Counted from the stretch's first letter, positions 35,055 through 47,259 are shown. The stretch: DNA of 64,000 nucleotides from Mesodorylaimus sp. YZB2_4 (GCA_030248295.1 JASANH010000072.1:248001-312000); one strand, 5' to 3'. The notes: generated by a model not told the origin, from the sequence alone. Program-made: numbers and translations.

Positions 35055-35935
35055 GGGTCACACTAAAAGCCGCTTCCGCTCCTTGGTCTACTGTAAACAC
35101 CGCTCCCTATAGTTACGTGTCCTGCCCCTCCAGCGCCAGGCTCTCCCGCTCCTTGCAGAAAATAGTAACCGCACTAGTTTGAAACAATTTTTCTTTGCGC
35201 AAGTTGTGTTTTTTTGAGACTCCAACGTATTTAGCGGTCTTTAAAGCCATCTGAGCGCAAAACAAAATGATGAGTATTGGGAATCTGTAAAAATATTTTT
35301 TTATTTTTTGTATTCTTCAACTCATTGTCCCATAAAGACGGTGATAGCGAGTTATAGAAGATGCGCAAGTGAAGACAGTGGTTACATAGTGCAGGTCGGA
35401 ACGCCAGTCCCGCATGAAAGCACTATTTTTATCCTGATGCGAGTAATGCAACATGACTTAATTGCAGTACCTACTCCATTCGCAAAAGAAATACGGTGAG
35501 CACCATTCAAGCTTGACACAGTTCATGATTGAATTGCGAGAGCACACGAGTCGGAGCTTGAAGCTTTACCTACCCTACATGAAGCAAGGAGACTATTGGC
35601 TAACTATAAAACAGCAGCTACAGTAACGCCCGCCGAATCCATGCATTGCATTTTTCCGTGTCTAGATGGTTATTTAGAGTATGGATGGTTGCAGGGTACC
35701 CACGCTCTAATCGTCAGTTCTTTAAAGATTCGGACAACAAACATTAAGTTCAGTTCATTAAATGTTCGTTTGGTCACGATCAACCAGCCAGCTGTAAACA
35801 ATTCTGTTTTTAGCAGGCCGCAGGCCTCTACAAGCACACTGCATAGGCTACCTATATCACTAAAACCCGCTCCCTCTTGGAGCGGGGGAGTGGCATTTAG
35901 TAATCAAGGAGCGGGAGCGGCTTTTAGTGTGACCC
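35055..35935. mobile_element. 881-bp non-autonomous DNA transposon with perfect 9-bp target duplication
   Basis: Terminal inverted repeats of about 30 bp start GGGTCACACTAAAAG and differ at one base. The direct repeat GGCGAAAAG stands at 35,046-35,054 and 35,936-35,944. No transposase motif is visible in the internal frames. A 9-bp duplication fits Mutator-like elements; assignment is by duplication length only. Confidence 0.85.
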
Positions 35936-35944
35936 GGCGAAAAG

Positions 35945-37190
35945 CGAGCCCGTTTTTGTGTGAGAACTGACATTTCGTGAACCATCCTTAGTCGAATCGT
36001 AAGCGCTTACCTTAGGAATAGAGTATGAAACTATAGACGAGGGGTGGGGTGCGTATATGTTGCGTGTAAGGCCTGCGGAAAGTACAGTGGAGAATACTTC
36101 ACGCGTGAAAGCTGGCGCGGACGCGTGCGTGAGAGAATGGGGTGAGGGGGTCGCGTGAACACGTGACGCCACTCTGCGTGAGCCTCTCAGCAGATCAGTC
36201 TGCGTACTGGGGATGGCTTTGCAGTGTCACTCGTGAAATCGAAACACCATATTTTGTGTTTACAGCAGATCGGTTATTTGGAAATCCTGGTCAAGAATGT
36301 TTTTTAATTTGTCCCAAAAAACATCTACAGTAACCGCATCGACTTTATAATGAAAAATAATAATATGCAACTTGTACAGTAGGCAGTTTTTTATTATATC
36401 TTTTTGAGCTGTCATGATTTTGAAAAATGACGTAACATGTGCAGTCTTCTATGGTATCTAGTCTCAATCATTTAGTCCCCCCCCCCCCCCCTCGTGATCA
36501 ATCCACTAAGCATTTCATTAAAGTATTTATTTTCTTCATGCATTTCATTCCTCGCTTCGGGTTGCAGTCGCGAAGCAAACCTTCGATCATCAAACCTTGC
36601 AGATTTGATGATGCTCATTGCGCATTGCGAAGCACATTTGAGTATTTGCATTGAATATTTGTCTGAGAACTTGTTAACACACCCTGTACAGGGCCATGCT
36701 GGAGTCCTGTGCAGTGACACTTGAAGTCTAAATTTAGGAAGGAATATCTCACGAATGGTAAGCCCTGGGATAAAACTTGAAAAAGCATTTGAAAGCTCAT
36801 CATCTTGCAGTCAGTTTGATATATTTAAAATCTTTCTAAGACCACGGGTTAAGTACATATGGGCCATATCGCCCAAGTACACATTTTTATGTGTGCAGCA
36901 CGTATGTTCATAGGGAGGGAATGAAACAGATATTTGACTTTTGCATCACCATACACTCATTAGGTAGGTACTTACTAAGTTGACGGGTCTCGCTACACAC
37001 AGCATACCTCATAATTGATGGTATTGGCGTGTCCAGCAGGCTCACGATCCTCTTTGATCTGTGGCTGCTTAGCTGCGTAGCTACCAACAGGAAGGCCTTT
37101 TTAGATAATCTAGATTTTTCACTTCATTCGGAAGTTAATGACTAATAGGGGTGTTCGAATTTTTCTGAACCTTATGCTAATAGTTATGCC
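35945..37190. other. Intergenic, no gene recognised
   Basis: Contains a poly-C run of about 14 at 36,478-36,491. No coding sequence recognised. Confidence 0.4.
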
Positions 37191-37342
37191 ATTATGTGGG
37201 AATACAGAATGATGTATGAGAATCTTAACGGGGCTACAAAAGTTTTGGCTATCGCTTATCCAAAGGCTTTCTCTCCACCATTAGTTTGCCTCCGTTTGCG
37301 TTTTCAATTTTGCCTTCTATCTTCTGATATTCAGCTGACTGT

Positions 37343-38218
37343 TTGTATCATGAATCAATCTTTTGTACAAGTCCACCTGGCATCACGAAAAGTGCGCCAC
37401 AATCACCAGCCACAGCTGACACAAATGAGACCACACTCATACCCTTTTATTATGGGGCAGTGCAAGAGCGAGCGACAGCATCTGTCAACTTGGCGAGAAG
37501 AAGTACAGCCAAGACAGCCAAGCACACGAGGACGAGTTTGCTTGACAGTATTTCTGGCCACCCGCCTAGCACACTCGACAGTTTCTTGAATTCGAGAAGC
37601 ATTTCAACTTCAAATCAATCGTACAAATTCACTTTAGCTGACCCCATATCCCAGATAGCATCATGGAACATGCATGAAACGACTTTTTTAAGCAAATTGC
37701 TGCAAGGAACGTCGAATGTAATTAACCCATTCCCTGCAATTCTAGAACCATGGGACTCAATGACACAGCGACCATGGTCAACGATACACCTAACTGTCAG
37801 CCCGTTTTTTAACCATCTCTTTTTTAGATTATCCTAATCTCATGCATATTTTTAACGACTATCAGCTCAGCTTTTCAGAATTTTGCAACAGCATTGCCTG
37901 GGAACCGTTCAGCGCATGCACAGCAGAGTGCGGGTATTCGGTGAATACGTCCCAAGATACCCCCTATTCGGTGAATACGGCCAAAGAATACGTACTGCTT
38001 TGATTGATCCCGACTTTTTTGCCCCAACGAAACTGTCGTCTGTGATGTGCAGCCATGCGCGAGTGGAAATGAGTCACCCATGATTTAGGGTGTTAAATGC
38101 TTGCAGATTTTCTAGAACCCAATGACAGAATTATTGCCAGCGATGTCATGATGAACATCGGATGCATATGGATTCTAGTCAGCCTCGCGTTAGCCATTGT
38201 CGTTTTCTTTGTTCTCAG
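37343..38218 (+). pseudogene. Relic of a third receptor copy: stalk end, TSP1 and TM1 exons
   Basis: 37,343-37,837 encodes a Ser/Thr-rich segment with LADPISQIASWNM, corresponding to the KTASWSM region near the stalk end of gene 1. After an acceptor at about 37,880 the TSP1 exon reads FCNSIAWEPFSACTAECGYS. It then has an internal tandem duplication (TATTCGGTGAATACG twice), a stop, and a frameshift before the CDVQPC end. The TM1 exon (38,116-38,218) keeps VMMNIGCIWILVSLALAIV and its GT donor but has a 1-base frame error at its start. TM2-TM7 exons and a lectin exon were not found nearby. It is dead or only partly retained. Confidence 0.75.
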
Positions 38219-38664
38219 GTAAATTAAGAGGCACGTGTCAGGTTTTTACACACAGCTGTACGAGCCAGGTACAGTATTTGGGCATAAGCACGTGGGCCAA
38301 TATGGATTTTAGGCTAGTTATTCCTGTCACACACAGAGGGTTTGACATAAAAAAGTCTGATCTAAACTTCCTATCCAAGCAGGCAAGAATAGCTTGGTTT
38401 GCTCGATAGTTCGCATTTTCTTTTGTTTTGAATACATGATCAGTAAGGGTTCTTGTGCGTTTTGCGTTGCGCATTTATTTTCACACGTGATATCGAGGGG
38501 GAGGGTTAACGTGCTATAGACTGCTGCAGTGGCACCCGCGGGAAATTTAAAAGTGCAAGCTGCCGAAACTGTGACTTGGTTTATTCAATAATCCATTGCA
38601 TGGTGCTGTCTTAAAACTCTGCAGCAACATTGTATTGGCTCCTTCACTTACCAGCGCCGCGTCA

Positions 38665-38750
38665 AAATTTAGCTGGCCCCATAATCAAACTAGCATCATA
38701 GAACCCAGAGCCCCGACTTTCCTGGCTGTACTCGCACTGTGGCCCGTGCT
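38665..38750 (+). pseudogene. Small duplicate of the receptor stalk-end sequence
   Basis: The sequence AAATTTAGCTGGCCCCATAA and the following bases are a diverged copy of 37,635-37,720 (LADPISQIASWNM region), with a TAG in place of the Trp codon. It is a short internal fragment only. Confidence 0.5.
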
Positions 38751-41106
38751 TGATGCCTGGTAAGGTCCCTCCCGTACCCTTGCCAACCAAAAACTCCATC
38801 TAGACAAATCAAGCCCTAAAAATTTTTTTTTTCAAAGCTTCGTTCGATGCCGAACGAAGGCTTTCTCTTTATTTAAAAATATGAGTACGTCTAACCGGCC
38901 CTGAAGCAAAATGTGTACCTCAACAGCAACTGATCTCTTAAATCATTGTAAAAGTCGACACGGCTACTTTCAATGCCGCACCCGTACCGCCATACCAGGG
39001 GGTTTTACAGTACGGCTGACGGTGGCAGGGTCGACCCTGGCATAAAACATGCACGAATTCACACTTTCAGCCAACTGCTTTGAAAGAACAAATTTACTTT
39101 TTTTCTGATTTACGTACTCTTTTTGCGCTGGACCATTTCGCAGATCTCCTGCAAGGCAAAATTTGAATTTCTCGCTGCAAAGCCGCTTATGAAAGTTGTA
39201 TATAGGTAAAAAGTTTATCACTTCAAAACTTGCGCGCGGCCCGTCCTCAAAAGATTCTTTAAATTGAATAGAAAACAACTTCTGTACTTTTTTTGAAAAG
39301 AAAACCGGTTTCAGTAAAGCCATGAATCAGGAAAACTGTCAACCAAAAATTGCTGTCATTACGACTAGCGCGCAGGTTTTCAAAGTGAGGGACTTTTTTT
39401 TCATGCAAAATTGTCATAAACGCCTTGAAGCGGGAAATTGGAATTTTTTGATGTATAGAGTCCTTGAAGTTGTATATTCTCGTCCATGAAGATTTTCACA
39501 AAGCCCGTATCTTCAGAGATCGATAGTTTGATGTGAAACTGTTAATGCGCTACGGAGGGGGAAGGTGGATGTGAACGCTTAGTTGCACCCACATTTTGTC
39601 TGCTGTCTGGAGCATTGCTGTGCTTCTGTGTTGCTCATCCTTTTAAAAATCTTTTTATCTTAAAAAAACAGCTGTATTATAAATAAAAAGTCATTAGCAT
39701 GCATAAAATATAACTTTTGGAATTTTCTCGAACGCTCAGCGTTGGATATGACAGAAAACAATATTGCTGCACCCTTTTGATTCGCAATACCTGGAGAGCT
39801 AAAATTCAAAAGCAGTATGCTCTTCATCATTTATTTTTGAGCAGGGAGAGCCCGAAAAATTTTAGCTGCAAATTTTGCTGATAGCAGTCCCGATCCACCC
39901 ATCGTTTGGATAGATCGGTTCGGGCAAAGAGCGAAGCTTTTTTAAAGCGAATACTTCCTGTATGGTCCGCCGAAGTGGGCGTGTATTTTTAGGGGATATA
40001 GGCGAAATGAATGAGAAGTGTGTGGGGGGTTATGGAGTCAAAACAACGCAGTTTTTAATGCACGTCCTTTGATATAAATGGTCCAACATGAAGCGTTGTC
40101 GGCATCAAAATTTATTGCCCTCTTTTCATATATAGTACGTTATTTCGCACTGACCCGCGTGAAATACTCGATATCGAGATATTTATCAAAAGCGTCATCT
40201 AAAGTGTGGACCCTGTAGAATATGGGTGCGCAAATTGAAGCAGCGGGAGAGGGGAGCTCTAATATGGTCTATTGGATCAAATTCTTTTGTAAAATCATGA
40301 CATTGCAGGTAAGACTTTGGAAAATCGAATTAGCTCGAATCGAATCGTTAGCTGAATTAGACCACCTGACAATCAGCAATCTGGATCCTAGCAAGGCCTT
40401 GATGGTTGCTAAGTCACTTGACAATGGCAAGTTCGCGCCCACGCAGGGTTTCCGAAGCGACTAAAATAATCTGCCACTGAAAGCTTCAATTCAGGAAGGC
40501 CGTAACTAATCGTGAGTATGTGCTTATGTTAATTGCGTAAAACCTACAGTATACGTGGGAGTAATCTGACTGAGTCTCTGGCTTACTGTTATCTGTAATA
40601 TTCGTTGTGGCAAAGAGGACGAACAAACAAGTTTCCTCTAAATGTACATGGATGTGGAAAAAGGACATTCTTGGCCTTATAGGAAATTTGATCTAATCGG
40701 GTGCCTAGTCAGACTGAGGCTACAAATGGGAAAAAAGTCGCTAGAACCGCAGGGGGCCATATTTATCTTGCATTTAGACCCATCAAACGCAGCAGGGCTG
40801 GAAGTAATACACAGTACACAGTATTTCCGACTAGCCAACAGTTTTCACAAGCAGAAGACTTGTGTCAGTTTCCATAATCTTCTGCATCTTTCCGGACTCT
40901 ATCTAATCGAGTTCAAATTGATCCTTTTCTCAGCAGTAAAGCCTAATGAATGTGAGCAACAGCAACAAAAAAGATTAGGTGTATGGATTAGTAATTTGTC
41001 ACAAAAGCATACTCTGTTGCTTGGCGCAACGGCCAGTCAACCACTCTTTCATGGTATTAGAATGAAATACTTGTTCTAATGGATTTCGTATTGAATTTTC
41101 CGACAC
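38751..41106. other. Intergenic, no gene recognised
   Basis: Two open frames, 117 codons at 38,970-39,323 (minus) and 145 codons at 40,642-41,079 (plus), show no domain, signal sequence or repeat partner. I treat them as chance frames. Confidence 0.4.
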
Positions 41107-41257
41107 GGAGATTCTTGATAAAGTTTGTAACCCAGAGAATTTCAGTAATTTTTGTGTGTGCAGTAGACAAACTGTGCGAGGACTGTGGGAGGGGCTCACG
41201 TGTGACCGATCCGACGGAAGTGGCTCACAGATCGATGGGCTAACTCTGTCATCCAGC
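41107..41257 (+). promoter_or_regulatory. Conserved 5' leader, copy at the lectin cassette locus
   Basis: Matches 24,949-25,090, including the acceptor-like GTGTGTGCAG and the two-codon upstream ORF ATG GGC TAA (41,235-41,243). Confidence 0.5.
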
Positions 41258-44200
41258 ATGATGCAAGTGCAAGGCAACATGATCAGTTTTCTTGTGGTTG
41301 GCGTAGTAATATTTTCGAGCGGTAACTCTGGCGAAGCTTGTAAGTGTTGTTTAAAATAGAGCACTTTTATCACAACGAGGGCAATTACAGAAAGACCATA
41401 AAACTTGTGTCCCCACCCACTTGTCACAGTCATATCCCATAAAACGCAATAGCTCTCACTTTTGCTCGGTGGTAAATAAATATGTTATGCTGGAAGATAT
41501 ATTTGAAGCACCCATTTTTCGATTTTTTTGCAATAGTTTTGTTCTTCTTTGACTTTTAATTGCCTGTAACAAAAATGCGCGTTATTAGGCCTGCTTGGCG
41601 GCGACATATGAGCGCCGGGGTCTGTTCGCGAACATACTCACCGAACCTGCTCAGACCAATTCCCACCGCTCACTTACATCCTTCTGTCGGGTCCTTTTCC
41701 ACGACAGAGCACCCAGAGTAACATGTGAGGATTGAGAGTACGTGCGATATTGGGAACTATCAAACGTGATCAGAGATAAGGCCCACGTTTGCAACAGGTT
41801 CATGAGTAGGGCAACAATTGTCTATCGTTATAATGATTATGAGCTTGTTCAACGGTGAAAATTATTTATCTGTGAGGACTGATCAATGGCGGCCAGCAGG
41901 AAGTCAGTTTTTCAGCTCCTGGAGATAGTGGATATCTCAGGGACTGTTTTGTGGAGAACGTTATTATACTTGCAGGGCAGGTCTCTCTTTCAATTGCGCA
42001 ATCTCCTACTAGGGCTGGAATTTTGATGAATGTGCAGCTTCGTAAGACCTTTTAGCAGCAATAGGGCACAACGAAATTCAGACACTGGGATGATTTGCGT
42101 GCTTGGTGCTTTTGACCCAATGCGTGGAATTTGTAAGTGCTTATCAATATTACTTCATGGTGAAGATGAATTTGGTGACTTATTCAAAGGACAGAATTTG
42201 GGTCTGCAAAGAAATTCGTTGAGCACTGGTTTTTCTCCTGGTGCAGATGTTCTCCACATATCCTCAGATTATCCAGCAGTTAGCCGAAGCAAAATAGGGC
42301 AAGGAACCTAAGTAACACATGCTCGGAATGTTAAACACACAAGTATATAGTGGCAGATAATATTTCAGTTCACATGCAGGAAAACTTTTTTCTCTCGTTC
42401 AGTCCCTGTTGGGGCATATTCTAAAAACAGTGTACAGAGTTTCAGCTCTTTGTCGTGAGTCAGTGAGTCATGAGTTGTGTCGTCTGCCAGATGGCCTAAA
42501 AACTGAGACATGCAACTTCAGGCAGGAAAATTGTAGTGACAACTATTTGAAGCCGAGTAAATTTTGAAGTTTCATTATAACTGCTCGTAAGAGTTGGCTT
42601 CATCTTGTGATTTATACATGAGGAAATGATCTATAATGTTTGACGTTTCGAATTCAACTATGGCTGAGCAGAAGCGGTCTTTAGTGCAAGAAATATACCA
42701 TTAATAAAAAACGAAAATTTACCTGTATAAGCTAAACCACAGGGATAGAAATCGGCACGCCACACCTGCCCATCAGTGATTTCTGTGTGGCAGCGTCACA
42801 TTTTGTCCAGTTTGAGTGCTTTAGAGTGCCGCAAGTTAGACTTCGCATCATGGTTGATTCTTGGCCAAACACTGACAGCGCATTTTAAGACCAGAAACTT
42901 GCACGGCTATGAAAACGTCGAAAAACAAGAGCTTGATATAGCTAATTCATAGTCAGGGATATAAGCTATAGGATTTAGCATGAGGGTATAGCTCGATTAT
43001 AGTCATCTGTTCGGTGATGTTCTTATATCTGACGTGTCCCAGGCTTTCGAGTGTTGACCCTCAGATGGTGCAGAGTCCGGGTGGTGGCACAGAGAGGTAA
43101 GGCGTCCGCTTTTTACAAGAGGTGGCTCGACTGGGTAAGAGATATTTGCCAATTTATGCGTCCTGTAGGCCTCGAGTTCACTGTATAGTGCTACACCATG
43201 AATAAAATATGACACGACGCGACATATCACTTCGATTGTTACATTTTAAAATCATTAATCATATTGAACGACTGCCTGACACAGACTGGCACTTATTTGG
43301 CAGCCTAATCAGCTCATTATGCTACAATTCAGTCTGCATATTGCCTAAAAACTGGCCGCTTGCCATACTTCTTATCAGCGCTTTTACCGAAGAGCGATTC
43401 ACCCTCAAAAACATTAATAAGCGCGTGAAATACTACACGTTAAAAAACGCAATGCAGCATCGCCGCCTCTTCAGCAGTTTAAAACGTACCCCCGGCCCTC
43501 CGGTTTCAGGAGTGCGGAATCCTTTTGCACTGCTGTAAATTCAAAATTTTCGAGACATGATAGAACGCGCGTGGAATGCAAGAAATCGCGCGCGGAATCC
43601 CGCTGCGTCAACAAGATTTCCTGAAACCCTGAATAGCGTTAGCAACAAACGCTCACCCGGCTAAGCTTTTGGAAAATCGACTTCATGAGCTGCTTTCAAG
43701 CATCTGGCAATTGACAGCGTGAAATCACTGTGCCAGTAGAGGATTTTCGTATAACTTGTCATCCTGCTCCCTGAGCGACTGAAAGCTGAATCTGCTAAAG
43801 CATTAGTCTAACAAAAGCGCCTTCGCGCCTTTGCCAAAGCGTTGTAAGCGCCTTTAAATAACTCACTCAACTTCTGCCCTTAATTATTTTGAATCACGTG
43901 AAAGAGATTTGATTCTCACATTGTTTGATAACGATCGAAATATTACTGATGATTATATGGGAACAAGGTTCGGATTAAATTATAACTTATGCCTGTCTTC
44001 GATGACGATTTAATGCAAATCATAATGTACTTCTGAAAAACGCTAGTGTTTGAAGCAAAATTGGAGTTCTTTCGCTGATTTTGATGTTCCATATTCTGAT
44101 TTTATCTTTGCAACTTTGTGTCAGGCTGAGCAGGTTAGAAACATTACTCACCAATTTAAATCTTGATTATCGCATTTAAAAACGAGCGTCAGTAGTCGAC

Positions 44201-45558
44201 GAGCCTGTGAATAAATTTTTGCTAGGAGCAGATTTGAGGATCAGCCCACAATCGATAATCGGTCACAAGACTGTGGGCTGATCACATGACCGCCCTTTGA
44301 TCACAATGTCCATGTCTGTGTGCACCCGATCAAACTTTAGTTAGATAGGCTGATCACTGCGTTTCTGGCCACACGCTCGAATAAGGACCAAGCAGCTGTG
44401 CAGGGTCCGATCAAGAAGATCTTAACTGGCTAGCTCCATCCAAGACCCATCACCCATCAGATGTTTTCCTCTTCCCCTGCGCAGGTGGCGTAGTTCAGTG
44501 GAAAAAGTCGGCTCTCAGCATAATTTTTGAATTTACCGCCAGTTACTGCGTACATGCGGATCACAATACAGTTTCGCAGCTCGTCGAAAAAAGTCCTGCT
44601 GGTTGACCCTTAATAGTATAGTCCAGGTTGACTTCTGATAGTGTTATATACTGACTGCATGAATGAGGTGTTCCATATTTCTAGCTCACTTTAAATGGCA
44701 CAAAGACAAAGAATTAGTTGTTTTATTTGACTGGTCGCGTGCATTTGACTGGTCGCATATTCTATGCATACATACAGTATACGCATGATCGCATATGTCT
44801 GCAGTATACGTGTTGCAGGCAATATTTCCATAGTATGCAACGACAACCAAAGTCAAATAGCCTACATGTACAATGATATTTGCTACATGATTCAGTTGAA
44901 AACAGTCGACACGTGGGTGAATGCAGCCGCCAGCTGCCCCATCACCGAGCTCGGTCACTTCCGTCCTGCAAATTTTGCTAACGCGACGAGTTATCAAAAG
45001 GTTATCGAAAACCTTGATCGGAAGATGAATGGGACTAGCGTAGCAGGTAGCTTAGTCTGGCTGGGGGCTCTGGCATCGACTGATGGACGTCTACTATATG
45101 ATTACTGCTGGATTTTTGTCGATGGGGTTATCCTCCAGACTGGGCCCCAGATCACTTCTGAGTCAATTTCAGTCAACACAAGTCTACTCACCGCTGGATC
45201 ATCTCCGTACGCCCTCGCTGCAAATTTTTCTGCGCCGTATAATTTTTACGCTGTTAGAAATGATGACGTTGGAAAGAAGTTTCCTATGATCTGTGAGCTC
45301 GGTGAGAATACAGTATACCTTACGAATAAAGTCAAGTCAAATTTATAGGCTGCTTCTAAACCACAGGCTGCGGTCAACTGTCAATCGATTGTCCAACTCC
45401 GTCGTTCAGGGGCGCTTGTGATGGGCACACATGTCCGTTTGGAGTTTTGAATACTTCGTCGTCTGCCTCAATAATATCAAGCACGACGAGCACACCGACG
45501 AAAACCTCGATTGCAGCAAGCTCCAATGTCTCTTCAACTGCTACAAGTTTACCGGAAT
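41258..45558 (+). CDS. Signal-peptide exon and lectin-like cassette, possibly the 5' part of receptor gene 2
   Basis: Exons: 41258-41339 (82 nt, signal peptide with FLVVGVVIF and GEA), 44819-45301 (483 nt), 45367-45558 (192 nt). The second exon is a lectin-like domain with MYNDICYMIQL, GSLVWLGAL, YDYCWIF and FPMICELG, exactly as long as the matching exons of genes 1 and 2. The third exon holds the 4-Cys box (CGQLSIDC, CDGHTCPFG) and a short Ser/Thr stretch. It ends in GAAT before a consensus gtaagt donor, phase 1. If the donor were unused, the frame would stop after three more codons. Phase 1 fits gene 2 exon 2 at 56,936, so these exons may belong to gene 2. A separate short secreted lectin-like gene is the alternative. 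Confidence 0.65.
41930..42640. repeat. Left arm of a 700-bp inverted repeat
   Basis: Reverse complement of 55,257-55,958 over about 700 bp, with scattered substitutions and indels. This arm carries a decayed version of a candidate exon: stops and an 11-bp insertion near 42,040. Confidence 0.8.
42641..43073. other. Intergenic, no gene recognised
   Basis: Nothing recognised. Confidence 0.35.
43074..43225 (+). repeat. tRNA-derived SINE
   Basis: The plus-strand head has TGGCACAGAGAGGTAAGGCG (A box) and GTGGCTCGACTGGG (B-box-like). The body shares TGTATAGTGCT and ATGAATAAAATATGACAC with the SINE at 34,140-34,316, aligned to its distal end. Confidence 0.7.
43226..44818. other. Non-coding stretch before the lectin cassette
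   Basis: No exon recognised. A short inverted repeat (ATCAGCCCACAA with TGTGGGCTGAT, about 44,236-44,283) could form a hairpin. If the 41,258 exon splices to 44,819, this is intron. Confidence 0.4.
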
Positions 45559-45899
45559 GTAAGTGCTGACTAAGTGTGTTGAACGAGAATACTTGTGCTG
45601 TATAGCACTGCTGCTACTGGCACCCGATCAGGGTGAAGTCCGACGAAAAGGAGGGGCATTTTTTAGTGAACAGGCATAGCTCACGAGTGATAACTGAAGA
45701 CTCTTTCTGAACGCCTTACAGCTTGAAATTAACCATAAAATCTGAACGCCTTCAAATCGAGATCTGAAAGATTGCTCAACACCAATACAAATCTCCTCAT
45801 TAAAGCGCACTCTGTGTAGGCTCGAAAAAAATGGATGAGAAAAGGAATGTTTTAAAATATCAAGAACCCTCGAGCATGCAGTAAAACGAGCGATAATAC
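45559..45899. other. No gene recognised
   Basis: Follows the donor at 45,559; intronic if the cassette splices to gene 2. Confidence 0.35.
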
Positions 45900-46060
45900 A
45901 ATTGGGATCGCTGCAAAGTCAAAAAATAGCGCTTGGCACGAGTGTAGGTAATCGTAAGCCTGACTGGTGTTGGAGGGGGAAAATACTGCGACTGGAGCAG
46001 GCTAGTCTTGCGACGGCTGAAATATCAACCCGAGCTTTGAGTATCGATAGCGATGTTCGC
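45900..46060. repeat. Diverged relative of the MITE at 56.6 kb
   Basis: Shares GACTGGAGCAGGC, AGTCTTGCGAC, GGCTGAAA and GAGTATCGAT in order with 56,617-56,832. Termini are not recognisable. Confidence 0.5.
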
Positions 46061-46375
46061 ACTGGGATCCTGATCTCTGGCCGCAGTCCACGCCGGGCCC
46101 TCTCTCACATACGCGGCCCCGATGCACTTCTTCATGACGGTTACAGTTCAGAAGACTGCGGACCAACATCCTGGCGCAATATAAGAAGATCCTGGTCACA
46201 TGACTGCATGTGAAAAAGAGCTTGGGTGAATATGACCAGCGGCGACACAGAGATGCGAAAATGAGTCGTCTCTGTGAATGCGAGGAGCAACCGCCATTTT
46301 TCTTGTTTTCGATTTCTGTTAGCCGTGTCTTCCCCGCTCGTTGCAGACATCGTCATGCCCCGTTGCGAAAGTTTC

Positions 46376-46456
46376 GGAACTCGCGGACTTGAACCTGAAG
46401 AGGAAACACCATTAGATGAGAGGCGGGGGTGCTAACCCTTGAGCTATCGTTTTGCT
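46376..46456 (-). repeat. tRNA-like sequence (pseudo-tRNA or SINE head)
   Basis: On the minus strand there is a good A box (TAGCTCAAGGGTTAGCA) and a perfect B box (GGTTCAAGTCC), spaced as in a tRNA. The acceptor and T stems do not pair, so a pseudogene or SINE head is favoured. Confidence 0.5.
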
Positions 46457-46554
46457 CAAGCATGAAAGGAAAGTGGTCGATCATATTGGAACCGCCCTAA
46501 TGGGCTGACCGAGGGGGACGCAGGGGTCGGTGGTGGGGACAACTGGTGAGTGCC

Positions 46555-46626
46555 AGCCCCGCCCCGCGCTTGTTAGGGCGGGGCTGTGCCTTCTAGCCTC
46601 CCCCCTGGCCTAAGCCTAAGCCTAAG
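46555..46626. repeat. GC hairpin followed by (GCCTAA)n
   Basis: AGCCCCGCCC and GGGCGGGGCT (46,555-46,585) form a strong stem. About 20 bp later three GCCTAA units follow (46,608-46,626), the telomere-type hexamer known from nematodes. Confidence 0.6.
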
Positions 46627-47259
46627 AATACGGAAACACCACCTCCAATATTCACTCAAATTCGCCAAAATTAATTTTCACGAATCAGCAGCCAGATAAC
46701 GTAACAGTTTGGCCACAGTAGCCAAAAAAACACAATATATTATGCCCCAACTTTCGACCACAAAAGTTACGCCAAATAATCTCAAACATTGATTGATGCA
46801 TGCCAAAGCGTTGTTTGTGGGCCATTTTGACGTGTGTCCATCCTCCTTTCACAGCATTCGTACACGCCCCAGATTCCTCATCGACAAAATGGAATGCAGG
46901 AAAACCTAAAGCTGTTTAAAAAATCGATGCGTCTTCAAATTAAGTCCCCATATTTACTAGCCTTTCGTTTCTTGCCAGTGCTGGGATCGACGGTGGTCTT
47001 CGAATATATGTGTCACGAGCTTGCCGCTTCAAATTTCGGCCTGATCCAGTAGGAGATCGTAAAAGTTCTTAACTGACTAATTTATGCAAGAAATCCACAC
47101 AAGTCAACGAAGTATCGTCAAATAAATTTTTGAATCGGTATATGTTTAATTTCTCCATTTCAGCCAACTAATCATGAACACAACATATCACAACCTACGA
47201 AGTACCTAGAATAGCCAGGCTAGTGAGGACACGTCGACGAAGTGCGCAGGACTGGCTGC
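46627..47259. other. Intergenic, no gene recognised
   Basis: Nothing recognised. Confidence 0.35.

Noticed and set aside
38970-39323. 117-codon minus-strand frame
   Set aside because: Composition without recognisable motif and no paralog in the window; not supported as a gene.
40642-41079. 145-codon open frame
   Set aside because: No domain, no repeat partner, no splice or start context; compatible with chance.
41258-41339. Signal exon as first exon of gene 2 joined directly to 56,936
   Set aside because: Phases allow it, but it would skip an intact lectin exon and Cys-box exon with good splice sites. Kept only as an alternative isoform.
46376-46456. Functional tRNA gene
   Set aside because: A and B boxes are present, but T-stem and acceptor pairing fail.
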